64,000 nucleotides of DNA from Adiantum capillus-veneris (taxonomy: Eukaryota > Streptophyta > Polypodiopsida > Polypodiales > Pteridaceae). A model generated the notes under the pieces. That model did not search any database and was not told where the DNA came from. It saw nothing but the letters and a program-made list of their open reading frames with translations. The position numbers and the translations under genes are program-made. The DNA lies in NCBI GenBank assembly GCA_014529385.2, contig CM043966.1, forward strand, positions 140,416,211 through 140,480,210, read 5' to 3'. Shown here one piece after another: positions 1 to 10,939 of the stretch. Position 1 is the first letter of the stretch. Every line of letters begins with the position of its first letter.

Positions 1-484
1 GTACTCTACAGATCTGAGTTGGTACTCGATATACCGGATTTGGTAACCTACATATGTGCTTTGGTACTTTATAGATAGCCTTTGGTACTCGATAGATAGT
101 ATTTGGTACTCTACATATAGGCTTTGGTACTATCAGAAGTGTGGGGTACCTTGTAAATAGACTTTGTTCCTATAGTGATAGGCTTTGGTACTCTACAGAT
201 AGAATTTGGTTCTCTACAGAGAATATTTGGTACTCTACAGATAGTCTTTGGTGGTATCCGATGAGTTTGGTACTCTGTAAATAGTTTTTGGTTCTCTATA
301 CATAGGCATTGGTACTGGATAAATAGGTATTGGTACTCTATCGAGAGGGTTTGAAACTCTATGGATAGGCTTTGGCACTCGATAGCTAGGATTTTGTACT
401 CGATATACCGGATTTGGTACTCTACAGATCTGCTTTGGTACTCCATACATATGCTTTGGTACTAGATACACAGGATTTGGTACT
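1..484. repeat. 21-bp minisatellite, left part
   Basis: Diverged tandem units of about 21 bp built on TTTGGTACTCTAYAGATAGGC run from the window edge to 484. The array resumes at 6030 after the copia insertion, so both parts were one array. Because 21 bp is seven codons, both strands give spurious open frames with seven-residue periodicity; they are not genes. The array extends beyond the left window edge. Confidence 0.9.
480..484. other. Target-site duplication GTACT, left copy
   Basis: GTACT lies directly before the 5' LTR and again at 6030-6034 directly after the 3' LTR. Five bases is the usual copia duplication. The target was a GTACT core inside a minisatellite unit. Confidence 0.9.
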
Positions 485-676
485 TGTTGGGGTATAAAGC
501 CCAATGTGGTCGCCCAGGTAAGTGGGCAGGCCGCTAGGTATGTACACATATTCTTTTGTTAAAACCTAATAAGAACTCACTATTCTCTACACATTACAGT
601 AGAGCGAGTTCGCCATATCGTCGTGCTCTTCTTCTCGCACTCTCTCTCGCGTCGCACTTCCGCTCGTACTCCCTCA
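485..676 (+). repeat. 5' LTR of copia element
   Basis: 192 bp, starts TGTTGGGGTATAAAG and ends CCCTCA. GTATAAA near its start resembles the 3' LTR copy at 5838-6029 exactly in length. The edges are fixed by TG...CA, the flanking duplication and the adjacent primer site. Confidence 0.93.
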
Positions 677-1768
677 ACTGGTATCAGAGCTCAGATCGAG
701 GCTCGCGCGGGGCAGCACTGCAGGAAGCTAAAGTCACCAGCTCAGACTGGAGTGAAATTTGACAGGAAAAGACACGGCCCCAAATCTGGTGGGTGAGCTC
801 GAAGGGCTCGGTTTTGTCAGAATTTCATTCTGAGGTCATCTCGGCCACCGTTCGGCTTCGACAAAGGTCTACGCAGGCCATTTTCGACTACGTGGTCTCG
901 ACGGGTGCAGATCCGACTCTGCAAATTTGGGGTTTTTGGCCTACGACTGCATGTGCTGAGGATATCGACACTCCTAGAGTGTTGATTTGTGGCTGTCTAC
1001 ACATCGAAGGATGGCTCACAGTTCTTGGAGGCGTGTCACATACGACACGGGCGCATCTACACACAGACTCTAGGCGACATCCACTAGTTCATCAGGTAGC
1101 TTGTGTTTGCTGCTTGATATTCCAGATTTCATCCTGACATTGCAGGTACTTCCACATGGGATGTATTGTCAGATATGATGTATGTTTGTTGAGGGTTTGC
1201 TGGCTGTGAGTCACGCAGCAAACAACCGCCGCAGCGGTTACAACATACAGTGGGAAATTTGTGGATGTATGACTTTGTGGGAAGTCTATGTACTGTCAGA
1301 TTTACTGCAGCCTTTGTTGAGGGTCGAGTGAGGTTTTATTGAGCTGGGGGATTCTCGAATGTTGAGATCCTTTCGGTGATACAGGTCTTGGAGCGATCCC
1401 TCGAGCACCCTTAGATAGGCAGCTAGGATGTATTGACTATGAGTTAGACAGTTGGGATTGCATCTTTGCTTTACTGCCGTTGAGGCATTGTCACAGTCTA
1501 TGCTTACAGGACAGTGAGAGACAGTACAGGTGCAGGACAGGTTTACCCGCAACTTACAGTGTCAGAGAGACAGTGTTTTTTGAGCCGTTTTTTGGTCTGT
1601 TTTTTGAGTACACCAGAGCCATTTTACAAAGGAGACTCTGCCGAAATTTATGCAGAATCTGAAGCTTTCTTGGTTCATTTGACAGGTTGATATTGGTTCA
1701 GAGGTCAGTTTACAGGGGAAACTCTGCCGAATTTTTCCCAGGAAAGTAAACCACTGTGAAGCGTAGCT
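677..1768 (+). other. 1.1-kb untranslated leader of the copia element
   Basis: Between primer site and gag start lies about 1.09 kb holding only short open frames without recognisable domains. That is long for a copia leader, which usually spans a few hundred bases or less. It could hold packaging or translation signals or an old non-coding insertion. I see no internal repeat. Confidence 0.6.
679..690 (+). other. Primer-binding site, initiator Met tRNA type
   Basis: TGGTATCAGAGC two bases after the LTR end is the standard plant copia primer site complementary to the 3' end of initiator-Met tRNA. Confidence 0.9.
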
Positions 1769-2971
1769 ATGGCTGGATCACAGGACACTGCTCTTTACAA
1801 TATCAAGAAGCTGGATGGAACCAATTTCCCATTGTGGAAGAAGCAGATTTGGCACGTGTTGGTACAAAAGAAGCAGATAAAACCTATAAAACTCAAGGGG
1901 ATAAAACCAGAAGATATGGATGAAGATGAATGGAGTGAAATGGATGAATTGGCACTTTCTACCATTATGCTGACTTTGGCAAAAAGCGTTTACTTCAATG
2001 TAGCAGACGAGATGTCGGCTTATCAAGAATGGTTAAAGCTGAGTGATCTTTATGAGAAGCAGAGTGCAGCTTCACAGGTATACTGGCTTAAGAAGCTTGT
2101 TGACTTGAAGATGAAAGAAGGGACACCTATGTCCAATCATCTGAATGAATTCAACACAATCTATAGTCAGTTGTCAGCTCAAGGTGTCAAGTTTGATGAA
2201 CCTGTTAGAGCTATGTTCTTGTTGATCACATTGACGGAAAGTTGGGACACTTTTCGCACAGCTTTGAGTAATTCTGCACCTCCAGATGGTTTGAACATAG
2301 CAGGTGTAGAAGGAAGTCTGCTTATTGAAGAAACCAATAGAAATACAATGGACAAAGGCAAAGGAACAGCCTTAGTTGTCAGGGGAAGGACCAAAGAAAA
2401 GTACAAAGGTGGAAAGAGGAATCAGTCTCGTAGCAAGTCCCGCAGTGCTAAAGGCAAGAGTGACATAGAATGCTACCATTGTGGCAAGAAGGGTCACATG
2501 AAAAGAGACTGCAGAGAATGGAAAGCAGAAAAAGGCAAAGAGAAAGCTGAAGACCATGGTGAGAAGAACAAGTCCTCAGTGAAGATTCAAGAAATAAATG
2601 TGACAAACACTGTTGCAGAGGATGACAGTCTAGTGTCAGGAGACATCTACTTCTTGAAGAATACAATGGACTCAGCTCTTCTTACAGCATCTGATGGAAA
2701 TGCACTGAGTGACTGGATTATAGACTCAGGGGCATCACTTCATGTGTCTCCAAACAAGGAGTGGTTTACCTCTTATGTGACCACTAAAGATCATGTTCGG
2801 CTAGGCAATGGGCAGACATGTGAGATCTTAGGTATTGGAGATGTTCAATTGAAGTTTCAGAATGGCTCTTCTTTCACGCTAAAGAATGTGAGACATGTTC
2901 CCGCAATTACAAAGATCTTGATCAGCACAGGTTTACTTGATGATGCTGGCTACGTCACCACTTTTGGATAG
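1769..2971 (+). pseudogene. Copia gag and protease
   Basis: The ATG at 1769 starts a 400-codon gag-protease segment. Residues 1-200 form the gag region typical of copia (LDGTNFPLWKKQ near the start). A lysine/arginine-rich stretch leads into a zinc knuckle CYHCGKKGHMKRDC at residues 235-248 (C-X2-C-X4-H-X4-C) for RNA binding. The aspartic protease motif DSGA is near residue 319. TAG at 2969-2971 interrupts the frame, and the same frame reopens one codon later. The stop is compatible with a C-to-T change. Confidence 0.93.
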
Positions 2972-2974
2972 AAC

Positions 2975-4843
2975 ATGTGGAAGATATCCAAGGGTTCTAT
3001 GACAGTAGCACATGGAGTAAAGTCTGGAGGACTTTACATGATTTATGTATCAAATGTCTCTAAAAATGTAATCAATGTAACCAAGCAGCCGAACGTTTCT
3101 TTGTGGCATAGCCGGTTAGTACATATGTCCAAGAAGGGAATGGAAATCTTGTCTCGTTCTGGTTATTTGCCTGGCTTTTCATTTAATGATTTTGAATTCT
3201 GTGAACATTGTCTGTATGGTAAGCAAACACAGCATCCACATAAGCATAGAAGCAGTAGAAGAGATACACAGTTGGCACTTGTTCATAGTGATTTGTGTGG
3301 ACCTATGCCTAACCTATCTCTAGGGGGAGCTTCTTACTTTATGACATTTATAGATGATTACTCGAGGAAAGTATGGGTTTACTTTCTCAAGCACAAGGAT
3401 GAAGCGTTTAGCGTTTTCAAAACGTTTGTGACACTTGTGGAGAATCACAGTGGCAAGAAGCTTAAATGCTTACGCACTGACAATGGTGGAGAGTATGTTT
3501 CAAAGGCCTTTCAGGACTTTTGTGAGTCAAAAGGTATAAAACGTGAACTTACTGCTCCTTACAATCCTCCTCAAAATGGTGTTGCTGAGAGGATGAATAG
3601 GACCATACAAGAGAAGGTCAGAAGTATGTTGTCTAATGCACAGCTGCCAAATGGGTTTTGGGCTGAAGCTGTATCAACAGCTGTTCATCTTGTAAATAGA
3701 TCTCCTAGCAAGGTTTTGCAGAAGGATTCAGTGCTAGAGATGGTATGGTCAGGCAAAATGCCCTCATACAAGCATCTCAGAGTCTTTGGCTGTGAGGAAT
3801 ATACTCACGTTCCAAAGGAATTTAGGAACAAACTTGAGCCAAAGAGTAGAAAGTGCATCTTTCTAGGCTATGGTAATTCTGGTGAGATGGGGTACAGACT
3901 TTGGGATCCCGAATCCAAAAAGGTTGTCCGGAGCAATGATGTTCAGTTTAATGAATCCAAATATCATTCTAAACCAGAGAGGGTTGAGGAGATTAGAAGA
4001 GTTGTCTTCCAAGAATATGGACCTGCACGTGCAAGACAAAATGTCAGGGCTCAAGAGGAGCAAGGACAGGATAGAGTGGAACCACAGGTTGTGGCTGAGC
4101 CTGAGCCACCTATTGTGCGTAGATCTGGACGTGTCACGCGACCTCCTGATAGGTTTGTTCCATCTATGAACTATGTCATGTTGACTGATTGCAATGAGCC
4201 TTCATGTTACAAGGAAGCAGTGCAAATGAAGAACTCCGGGAATTGGCAATTGGCCATGCAGTCAGAGATGACAGCTCTGCATAAAAACAAGACATGGAAG
4301 CTAGTTAAATTACCACAGGGCAAAAAGGCTCTACCTTGTAAATGGGTTTACAGGTATAAGATCACCGTTCATGATAGTCAGTCAAAGTACAAAGCAAGGC
4401 TTGTTGCCAAGGGCTTTAAGCAAGAACAAGGCATTGACTTTGATGAAGTCTTCTCTCCGGTGGTCAAGATGACTACATTGAGATGCTTTCTTGCATTGGT
4501 TGCCATATTAGATTTGGTGTTGCACCAAATGGATGTCAAGACAGCGTTCTTGCATGGTGATTTAGATGTGGAAATTTACATGCAGCAGCCAGAAGGGTTT
4601 GTTGAGAAAGGCAAGGAAGATTGGGTATGCCAATCGTTAAAGAGTCTTTATGGCTTAAAACAATCACCGAGGGCATGGTACCATAAATTCCACAAGTTTA
4701 TGCTTTCTCAAGGCTACAAACGTAGTGAGTTCGATCACTGTCTATATACAAAGAAGGCAAAGGATGGTAGTTGGCTGATCCTTATTTTGTATGTGGATGA
4801 CATGTTATTGCTGGCAAGCACTTGGAAGAAATTTCAGCTTTGA
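2975..4843 (+). pseudogene. Copia integrase and N-terminal reverse transcriptase
   Basis: This continues the gag frame after the stop. The order is: the integrase zinc-binding region (LWHSRLVHMS...CEHC), the DDE core with LVHSDLCGP, LRTDNGGEY and NGVAERMNRT (two Asp and the Glu all present), a variable linker, then reverse transcriptase with KWVYRYK, MDVKTAFLHGDL, YGLKQSPRAWY and the catalytic YVDDMLL. The frame is lost just after YVDD near 4821, where a small deletion moves the reading frame. Confidence 0.95.
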
Positions 4844-5748
4844 AGTCAAAGATGGCAAAATCGTTTGACATGAAAGACATGGGTGAGGCAAGTCATATCC
4901 TTGGTATGCGCATTGACAGAGACGGATCAAAGAAGTTGATTTGGTTATCTCAAACAGAGTATATTGACAAGGTTTTGCAACGTTTCAATATGGAGAAGGG
5001 AAAGGCATTGAGTGTTCCATTGCCACCATATGTGAAACTTAGCAAACAAGATTGTCCTATGTCTGAGGAAGAACAGGCTGAAATGGATAAGATTCCATAT
5101 GCGTCTGCAGTGGGTAGTTTGATGTATGCAATGATTGCTACTCGCCCAGACATTGCATTTACAGTGGGAGTAGTAAGTCGATACATGTCAAACCCAGGCA
5201 AGAAACATTGGGAGGCAGTGAAAGGAATATTGAGATACCTGAAAGCTACAAAGAGTATACGTATATGCTATGGGAGTCAGGAGCTAAGTGTAAAGGGTTT
5301 TATAGACTCAGATTATGCAGGTGACTTAGACAACCGAAGGTCTACGTCAGGGTATGTCTTTACATTGGCTGGTGGAGCAGTATCATGGCGTTCTAGATTA
5401 CAAGATTATGTTACTCAGTCTACTACAGAGGCTGAATATGTTGCAGCATCAGAGGCATGCAAAGAATCAATTTGTCTTAATTGACTAGTAACAGATTTTG
5501 GAATCAAAGAAGAGATGCCTGTGTTATATTGTGATAGTCAAAGTGCTATACAATTGGCTCGCAATCCAGTTTATCACTCAACGACAAAGCATGTGGATGT
5601 GAAGTATCATTTCATCAGGGAAATGCTCGAGGATAAGCAACTTCAGCTTGTTAAAGTTCACACCACAGAAAATCCTGTTGATCTACTTACAAAAAAACTT
5701 CCCTTAGAGAGCTTTGCGCATTTTCGCAAGCAGTTAGGTGTAGGGTAG
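4822..5748 (+). pseudogene. Copia reverse transcriptase C-terminus and RNase H
   Basis: In the shifted frame the thumb region resumes (FDMKDMGEASHILGM), followed by PYASAVGSLMYAM, RPDIAF, GFIDSDYAGDLDNRRSTSGY and the RNase H motifs TEAEYVAASEACKE and CDSQSAIQLARNP. TGA at 5482-5484 interrupts; the same frame continues to the natural end at 5748 after PVDLLTKKLPLESF. The TGA sits where copia proteins usually have Trp, so it fits a G-to-A change. Confidence 0.93.
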
Positions 5749-5826
5749 TACATCACTTCTCTACATCTCTTGTATATTAGCTTGTATAGTAGCTTCTCTC
5801 ACACTTAAAGTACCACATTGGACTTT

Positions 5827-5836
5827 AAGTGGGAGG
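5827..5836 (+). other. Polypurine tract of copia element
   Basis: AAGTGGGAGG lies immediately before the 3' LTR (one T intervenes), the expected primer for plus-strand DNA synthesis. Confidence 0.85.
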
Positions 5837-5837
5837 T

Positions 5838-6029
5838 TGTTGGGGTATAAAGCCCAATGTGGTCGCGCAGGTAAGTGGGCGGGCCGCCAGGTATGTACAC
5901 ATATTCTTTTGTAAAAACCTAATAAGAACTCACTGTGCTCTACACATTACAGTAGAGCGAGTTCACCATATCGTCGTGCTCTTCTTCTCGCACTCTCTCT
6001 CGCATCGCACTTCCGCTCGTACTCCTTCA
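5838..6029 (+). repeat. 3' LTR of copia element
   Basis: 192 bp, same length as the 5' LTR, with nine substitutions and no indels. Followed by the GTACT duplication at 6030-6034 and then the resumed minisatellite. Confidence 0.93.
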
Positions 6030-6371
6030 GTACTCTACAGATGTGCTTTGGTACTCCATAGATAGCCTTTGGTACTCGATAGACATGATTTGGTGCTCTA
6101 CATATAGGCTTTCATAGGATCAGAAGTGTGGGGTACCCTATAAATAGATCCTGGTCCTATAGTGATAGGATTTGGTACTCTACAGAGAGGCTTTGGTGGT
6201 ACCCGTTGAATTTGGTACTCTGTAAATAGACTTTTGGTTCTCTATACATAGGCATTGTTACTGGATAATTAGGTTTTGGGTACTATATAGAGAGGGTTTT
6301 AAACTCTATGGATAGGCTTTGGTAGTCGATAGCTAGGATTTGGTGCTTTATGGATATTCTTTGGTACTGTA
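6030..6371. repeat. 21-bp minisatellite, right part
   Basis: Same degenerate TTTGGTACTC... units as 1-484. The array ends about 105 bp from the splice donor of the minus-strand exon at 6477. Confidence 0.88.
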
Positions 6372-6476
6372 AACACCCTCTGCCGTACAACAGACTACCA
6401 AATTTGGTACTGTCTGAACCAAATAAGCCTTAAGTAGCACCAAACAAGATGTACAATTACTAGAAGTTGTTGGTAC

Positions 6477-7377
6477 CTGAGATTCGTCGAGTAGATGTAT
6501 AGGATGTTTGACGACACTTTTCATTCCAATTCTCATCTTGCATATGTCTTTCTTGTTGGGTGAAACTCTGCTCTCTGATGTCCAAAAGGCATTTACCAAA
6601 TCTCTTGTTTCATTGGTGATAACGGTTCCTTGTGGCAATTGTCTCTCACAAGCACTCAATGGCAACACTTCATCTTCATCTTTATTCTCTAGCCGTGAGC
6701 TTGCTGCAGCTATATTCCTTCGATGGATCCCCAAGATACTAGCCATTCTGGATTGGTTTACTGATTGTGAGTTTGTACTATTGTTCAGAATCATTGCCAA
6801 AGAGCTTCTCTTTACAAAAAGTTCACTTGTTGAATGAGGGACCTTGATTTGAGTCAAAGTTTTGCGCACACCCGATACAACAGTGTCTTCAACTTTGCTG
6901 AAATTTGATGGTTGCAGCAAGGAAAATGTTTGGTGGTCCAGGAGTTGCCGGAATATTTCCTTCTGCTCATTCTTTGCAATCCCTACTGTTTGCTTGCGCC
7001 AACATCGAGCCACCGCTGCACAAATGTTCTTTCTTGACCTGGCTTCCCGTAATCCAAGAGCAGACGTAGGATGTCTTTCCTTGCTTCTCTGTGCGCATTT
7101 CTTTGCAGCCCAATAATCACGAAGAAAATCCTGATTACCGGCTGGAATACTAGTGCTAATGGAATTGATGTGCATCTGCTGAACATTGCTTGGGCCACCT
7201 TGTACCTCGTCAAAAGAGATGAACTGTGCGTCACCTTCCATCTCGTCGATAGAGAGGAGCTGTGCATCACCTTCTACCTCGTTGAAAGAGAGGTCCTGAG
7301 CATCACCTTCTATGTCATCGAAAGAAAGGTTTTGAGCATCACCAAGACAGTAATCTCCTGTGCTACTATCCATTTGC

Positions 7378-7379
<2 letters not shown>
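6477..7379 (-). CDS. Exon of an unrecognised gene with N-terminal repeats
   Basis: An open frame runs from ATG at 7379 leftwards. CAG at 6477-6479 is followed by GTACCAAC, a plausible splice donor in phase 0, giving a 301-residue first coding exon; reading beyond it runs into minisatellite. Residues 10-62 contain four imperfect copies of a 14-residue acidic repeat (EGDAQ.LSFDE.). The rest is basic and helical (a GIHRRNIAAASSR stretch) and ends with a segment containing SRVSPNKKDICKMRIG. That last motif reminds me of uncharacterised proteins in repeat-rich genomes, possibly transposon-associated, but I cannot name the family. The ATG directly abuts a 74-bp GA repeat, CT-rich on the coding strand, as in many plant 5'UTRs. 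Whether it is expressed is unknown. Confidence 0.5.

Positions 7380-7380
<1 letters not shown>

Positions 7381-7454
<74 letters not shown>
7381..7454. repeat. (GA)n microsatellite
   Basis: 37 uninterrupted GA units immediately upstream of the minus-strand exon start. On the coding strand it reads as a CT tract in a likely 5'UTR or promoter. Confidence 0.97.
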
Positions 7455-7458
<4 letters not shown>

Positions 7459-7547
7459 CAGCAGTTCAGTGGCTATGGAGGCGGCAAGGAAGGCGAGAGG
7501 GTTCAAAACTGAGAGAGACACACAGGGAGAGGGACGTGCGAGGGAGG

Positions 7548-7551
<4 letters not shown>

Positions 7552-7602
<51 letters not shown>
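7552..7602. repeat. (GA)n microsatellite
   Basis: About 25 GA units, about 100 bp beyond the first GA tract and embedded in purine-rich sequence (AGGGAGGGAGG). It is probably part of the same CT-rich upstream region. Confidence 0.97.
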
Positions 7603-7604
<2 letters not shown>

Positions 7605-8094
7605 GCTGGAGTGAAAGCTCCCAACCGTAACCCCACCCCCCGGCCCCGCCGTCACCCTCATCTCTTCTTAGGATTGCATGCTTCTAAAGTTAAAAAAACG
7701 TCCACTTAAAAAAGAAGTTTATTTGCCTTCCCCAATTCCAAAAAAATGCCCATGGTTTTTACAAACAAGAATCACCAAGCATATGTTGTGTCAAGGACAC
7801 TACTTTTTGTACCACCAAACCATGCTTTGACCCTACAACCGAACTTAGTCACTACTACCTAGTGACTTACTATTTCGCACGGCTCGACCGGATGACAAGC
7901 ATTGCCCTAAGCCAATCCTCCGAGCTATGCCTTCCTCCAAGCGTGCAAATTGGCTAGCAAAGTATGGGGCATAAAAGTCTTGTGAATGAATAGAAAGAGA
8001 TCATAGCCTTTTGATGCTATTCTCCAAAGGTCCACAGGTGCATTCACTTTTTGGCATGCTTGACAAAGGTTTTAGAGAACAAATGAATAAACAA

Positions 8095-8290
8095 TATCTC
8101 CATAGGAGTTTGATCCCATGTTATGAGATATTAATAAAGATTCTTTTCATTTAAGGATTTTAAACATTTTCATTTTATTAAATTGTTTTATTATTTTCTA
8201 TGCTTATTAAATATTTCTTTTTTATATTAAAATATTTTTAAAAATATTTTTTATGTGTCTTTTTATTTTTTCTTTTTTTGCAAGAAACTT
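8095..8290 (+). repeat. Diverged dispersed repeat, copy 1
   Basis: Starts at CATAGGAGTTTGATCCCATG and continues through CTTTTCATTTAAGG and TTTTATTATTTTCTATG. Related sequence occurs in the same order and orientation at about 9208-9420 with small gaps, so this is an old duplication or two remnants of one element. Confidence 0.55.
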
Positions 8291-9207
8291 ATTGAAAAGA
8301 CTAACAAAAAATTACATAATATCTTTGCATAAATAGTTTTAGAAGCAATCCCTTTCTTGAAAGGAGAAGAAATCTATTTTGTAATGCCAAACATGGAATC
8401 CCCCCGGGGAGGTCACCTAATAAAACTGTAACCTATCACGTGAGTTCAAGAGAAGGGTATTTAAAGTTCTTGAAACTTACAAAAATATATATACAGAAGG
8501 GCATTATTTTTTCAAATTTGAAAAAAACTTACAGATTTTAAAAGAAAAGGTTACATTATATTCTTAACAAAATTCACAGATAAAAGGTTTTACAAACATG
8601 TCTTGAATGCACCTGATATGGTAGTTTTACACATATTGAACCCCCCAAGGGATCCCCCAAGTTCTTTCTTTTCTCTTTCCTTTGCAAAACCCTCTTTAAG
8701 AATCATTTCACACTCCCACTCTTGATAGTGCCTCCCTCCTCTAATTTGGCTTCTCTTGGACAAATATTATCAAATGACACTTTTGTGAGTGTCTTTCTCA
8801 AGAGAGAATCCCTTTGCTCTTCAAACAATATATGCACTAAGGGTGAGCTAGTCATCTATGCATATGCTAGATTTATATAGAGGAACAAAGCTACACAAAA
8901 AAAATCATTTTTTGTTACAAAGGGCGCATATGTGGATCACAAGTTGCAAGGGCAAGATTGTAAAGCAAAAAGTGGTGAATGTGGGTAGAAGATACAAGGT
9001 AGATAGCAAGGGGTGGTTCTATAGAGATTTGTAGTGCACATCAAGAGAAGAAAGAGGGTTGAAGTGGCCTAGCAATCCCTAGTCATTTCTTTTCCTTTCA
9101 TATATCCAATTGGAGGCACGCCTCATGATTTTATCACTTGTTTTTTTCAAAGCAAGTTTTAAGGTCATATAAGAGGGCAAATTTTATAGTAATTTTAACA
9201 CTGCATT

Positions 9208-9420
9208 CATAGGAGTTCGATCCCATGATGAAAAAAATTGACTTAATGAAATCTTTTTTAATATTTTATTTTATGAAAGAGTCCTTTCATTTAAGGGTCT
9301 CATAAAGGCCCATTGAATTCTTTTATTATTTTTTATGTGTATTAGACTTGCCTTTTCTTATAAACTCATTTAAAATATTTTTTGCTTAAGCTTTTAAATG
9401 CATTCTTTTTTTTCTTGATT
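9208..9420 (+). repeat. Diverged dispersed repeat, copy 2
   Basis: Begins CATAGGAGTTCGATCCCATG and carries CCTTTCATTTAAGGG and TTTTATTATTTTTTATGTG in the same order as the copy at 8095-8290. AT-rich, non-coding. Confidence 0.55.
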
Positions 9421-9942
9421 TACTTTCTTTTCAGTCATTTGTGATTTTGTGTGTGTAATGGATAATAAAATTTATATTAAAACACAACACAAATGATATA
9501 TGATTGTAAGTACTCATTTTAATGTACTTTCGATAGCTATCAACTCCCTTAACTTTAGCAGGCCTTTGTGACTCCTCACCTTAGGGGGGGGTGGCATCTC
9601 AAGTGAGGGGATTAGTGCATGCAAACTCCCCACATAAGGCGGCATTAATCTCGGCTCTTAGATCGACAAATCTATAATCACTGCTAGTGTTGTAAACTTA
9701 GTCATACATGGAAAAACAACTGAAAATTCCTTTTACTCACACCTAGTTCAAAGAGCATTATGCACGGACATGGCTAGCTCACTTGGCTCTCAAAGTGCAA
9801 GTCATGGGTGAGTCGCAACTCCCTTCATAGCTCATATGTTGCATCTTTTTCAAAATCTCCAAGCCTCCACAAGATTTATGGGCACAACCTCAAGCATTGA
9901 TCCATCCCTCGTCCCAATTGGCTATGCATACCCCATAGTGTA

Positions 9943-9952
<10 letters not shown>

Positions 9953-9990
<38 letters not shown>
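9953..9990. repeat. (GA)n microsatellite
   Basis: About 19 GA units in non-coding sequence. Confidence 0.95.
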
Positions 9991-9993
<3 letters not shown>

Positions 9994-10939
9994 CATTATC
10001 GTCCTAGAAGGTCAAATATGACCTATGAGACTAAAAAACATATCATGTGGGATATGTGGAGCTAAGAAATTGTGGAAATGAGCATTGCAATAGAGATTTC
10101 ACATCGTGGTTGGGAGGGGAATAAGTGTAGGGAGAGATCATGGCTAAAAAGGTGGGAAATGCAAGCGCTTTTGCATTCAAAATTTGAGCACTCAAGTCAT
10201 GCATGATGCTTAGACTCGTGAGTTATTATTGATAAAGGTTGATACTTAGATTTCATGCATGTCTAAATCTATCAATACACATTCGTGCCATCTTTCTTAT
10301 AGTAACAAAAAATAAAGAGTGCTTGCTTCTATGTATAATGTGTGCACATAGTTTATTTTAAGGCAGGTGCACACCACATGCATGAATGTATAGTAATTTG
10401 GAATAGCATGCCCATGTTAGTCCTTACGGTCTGACACTTGTAGCGACCATGATACATGATTTAATATCAACCCCATGCACTCGAGTAGTCAAAATAACAA
10501 TGCATGAATAGTTCCTTGGAGCGGCCTGGCACTAGCAACAGTGATGGGAGACATAGGTGCAAGCCAAGGAGACCGTTGACAAATTCCTAGATGAAACAAG
10601 ATGTTGTCGTTGAGGGCAGGGTTGGAAAATTCCCTCAGTACACTCATGGATGATAAAGCACCCATTCTTCCACAAGGGGAAAGGCCTTCCTCAAAGGCTG
10701 CATGAATGCCCCCATTGGTGGACTCAACTCTGCAATCCATTTATGAAGAGTTTAGCCAGGTTTTGGCTTGTCTTAACATCACTCATATTCTCTCACCATT
10801 CTCCACCCACCCTGGCCGCTAGTGAATTCCGCAAATCTTAGGCAATGTGTTTTTTTTCAAGCCACCAAAGACTTCACTAGATATCCCTTTTGCTGATTTC
10901 CTGATGACAAACTAGTACACAAAGCTCTGAGCATCCCCG

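Larger units (their letters stand above)
485..6029 (+). mobile_element. Ty1/copia retrotransposon, complete but mutated
   Basis: A 5545-bp element with two 192-bp LTRs that start TGTTGGGG and end CTCA, flanked by GTACT. The LTRs differ at nine positions by my count (about 95% identity), so it is not very recent. It has an initiator-Met primer site, a long leader, a gag-pol frame in copia order (gag, protease, integrase, reverse transcriptase, RNase H) and a polypurine tract. The frame is broken by a stop at 2969-2971, a frameshift near 4821 and a stop at 5482-5484, so it is probably non-autonomous now. Confidence 0.95.
7603..10930. other. Non-coding AT-rich stretch
   Basis: No convincing open frame. 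It holds one diverged duplication (about 8095-8290 and 9208-9420), a short GA tract at 9953-9990, and an unremarkable remainder. A small open frame at 10489-10740 on the minus strand has no recognisable feature. Confidence 0.6.

Noticed and set aside
111-549. Two minus-strand open frames with seven-residue repeats
   Set aside because: They are read-through of the 21-bp minisatellite; both frames and strands are open because the unit is a multiple of three.
793-1137. 114-codon frame in the copia leader
   Set aside because: No domain and no homology recognised; lies between primer site and gag.
7071-7709. Plus-strand frame of 212 codons with Arg-Glu repeats
   Set aside because: It is the antisense of the minus-strand exon plus two GA microsatellites.
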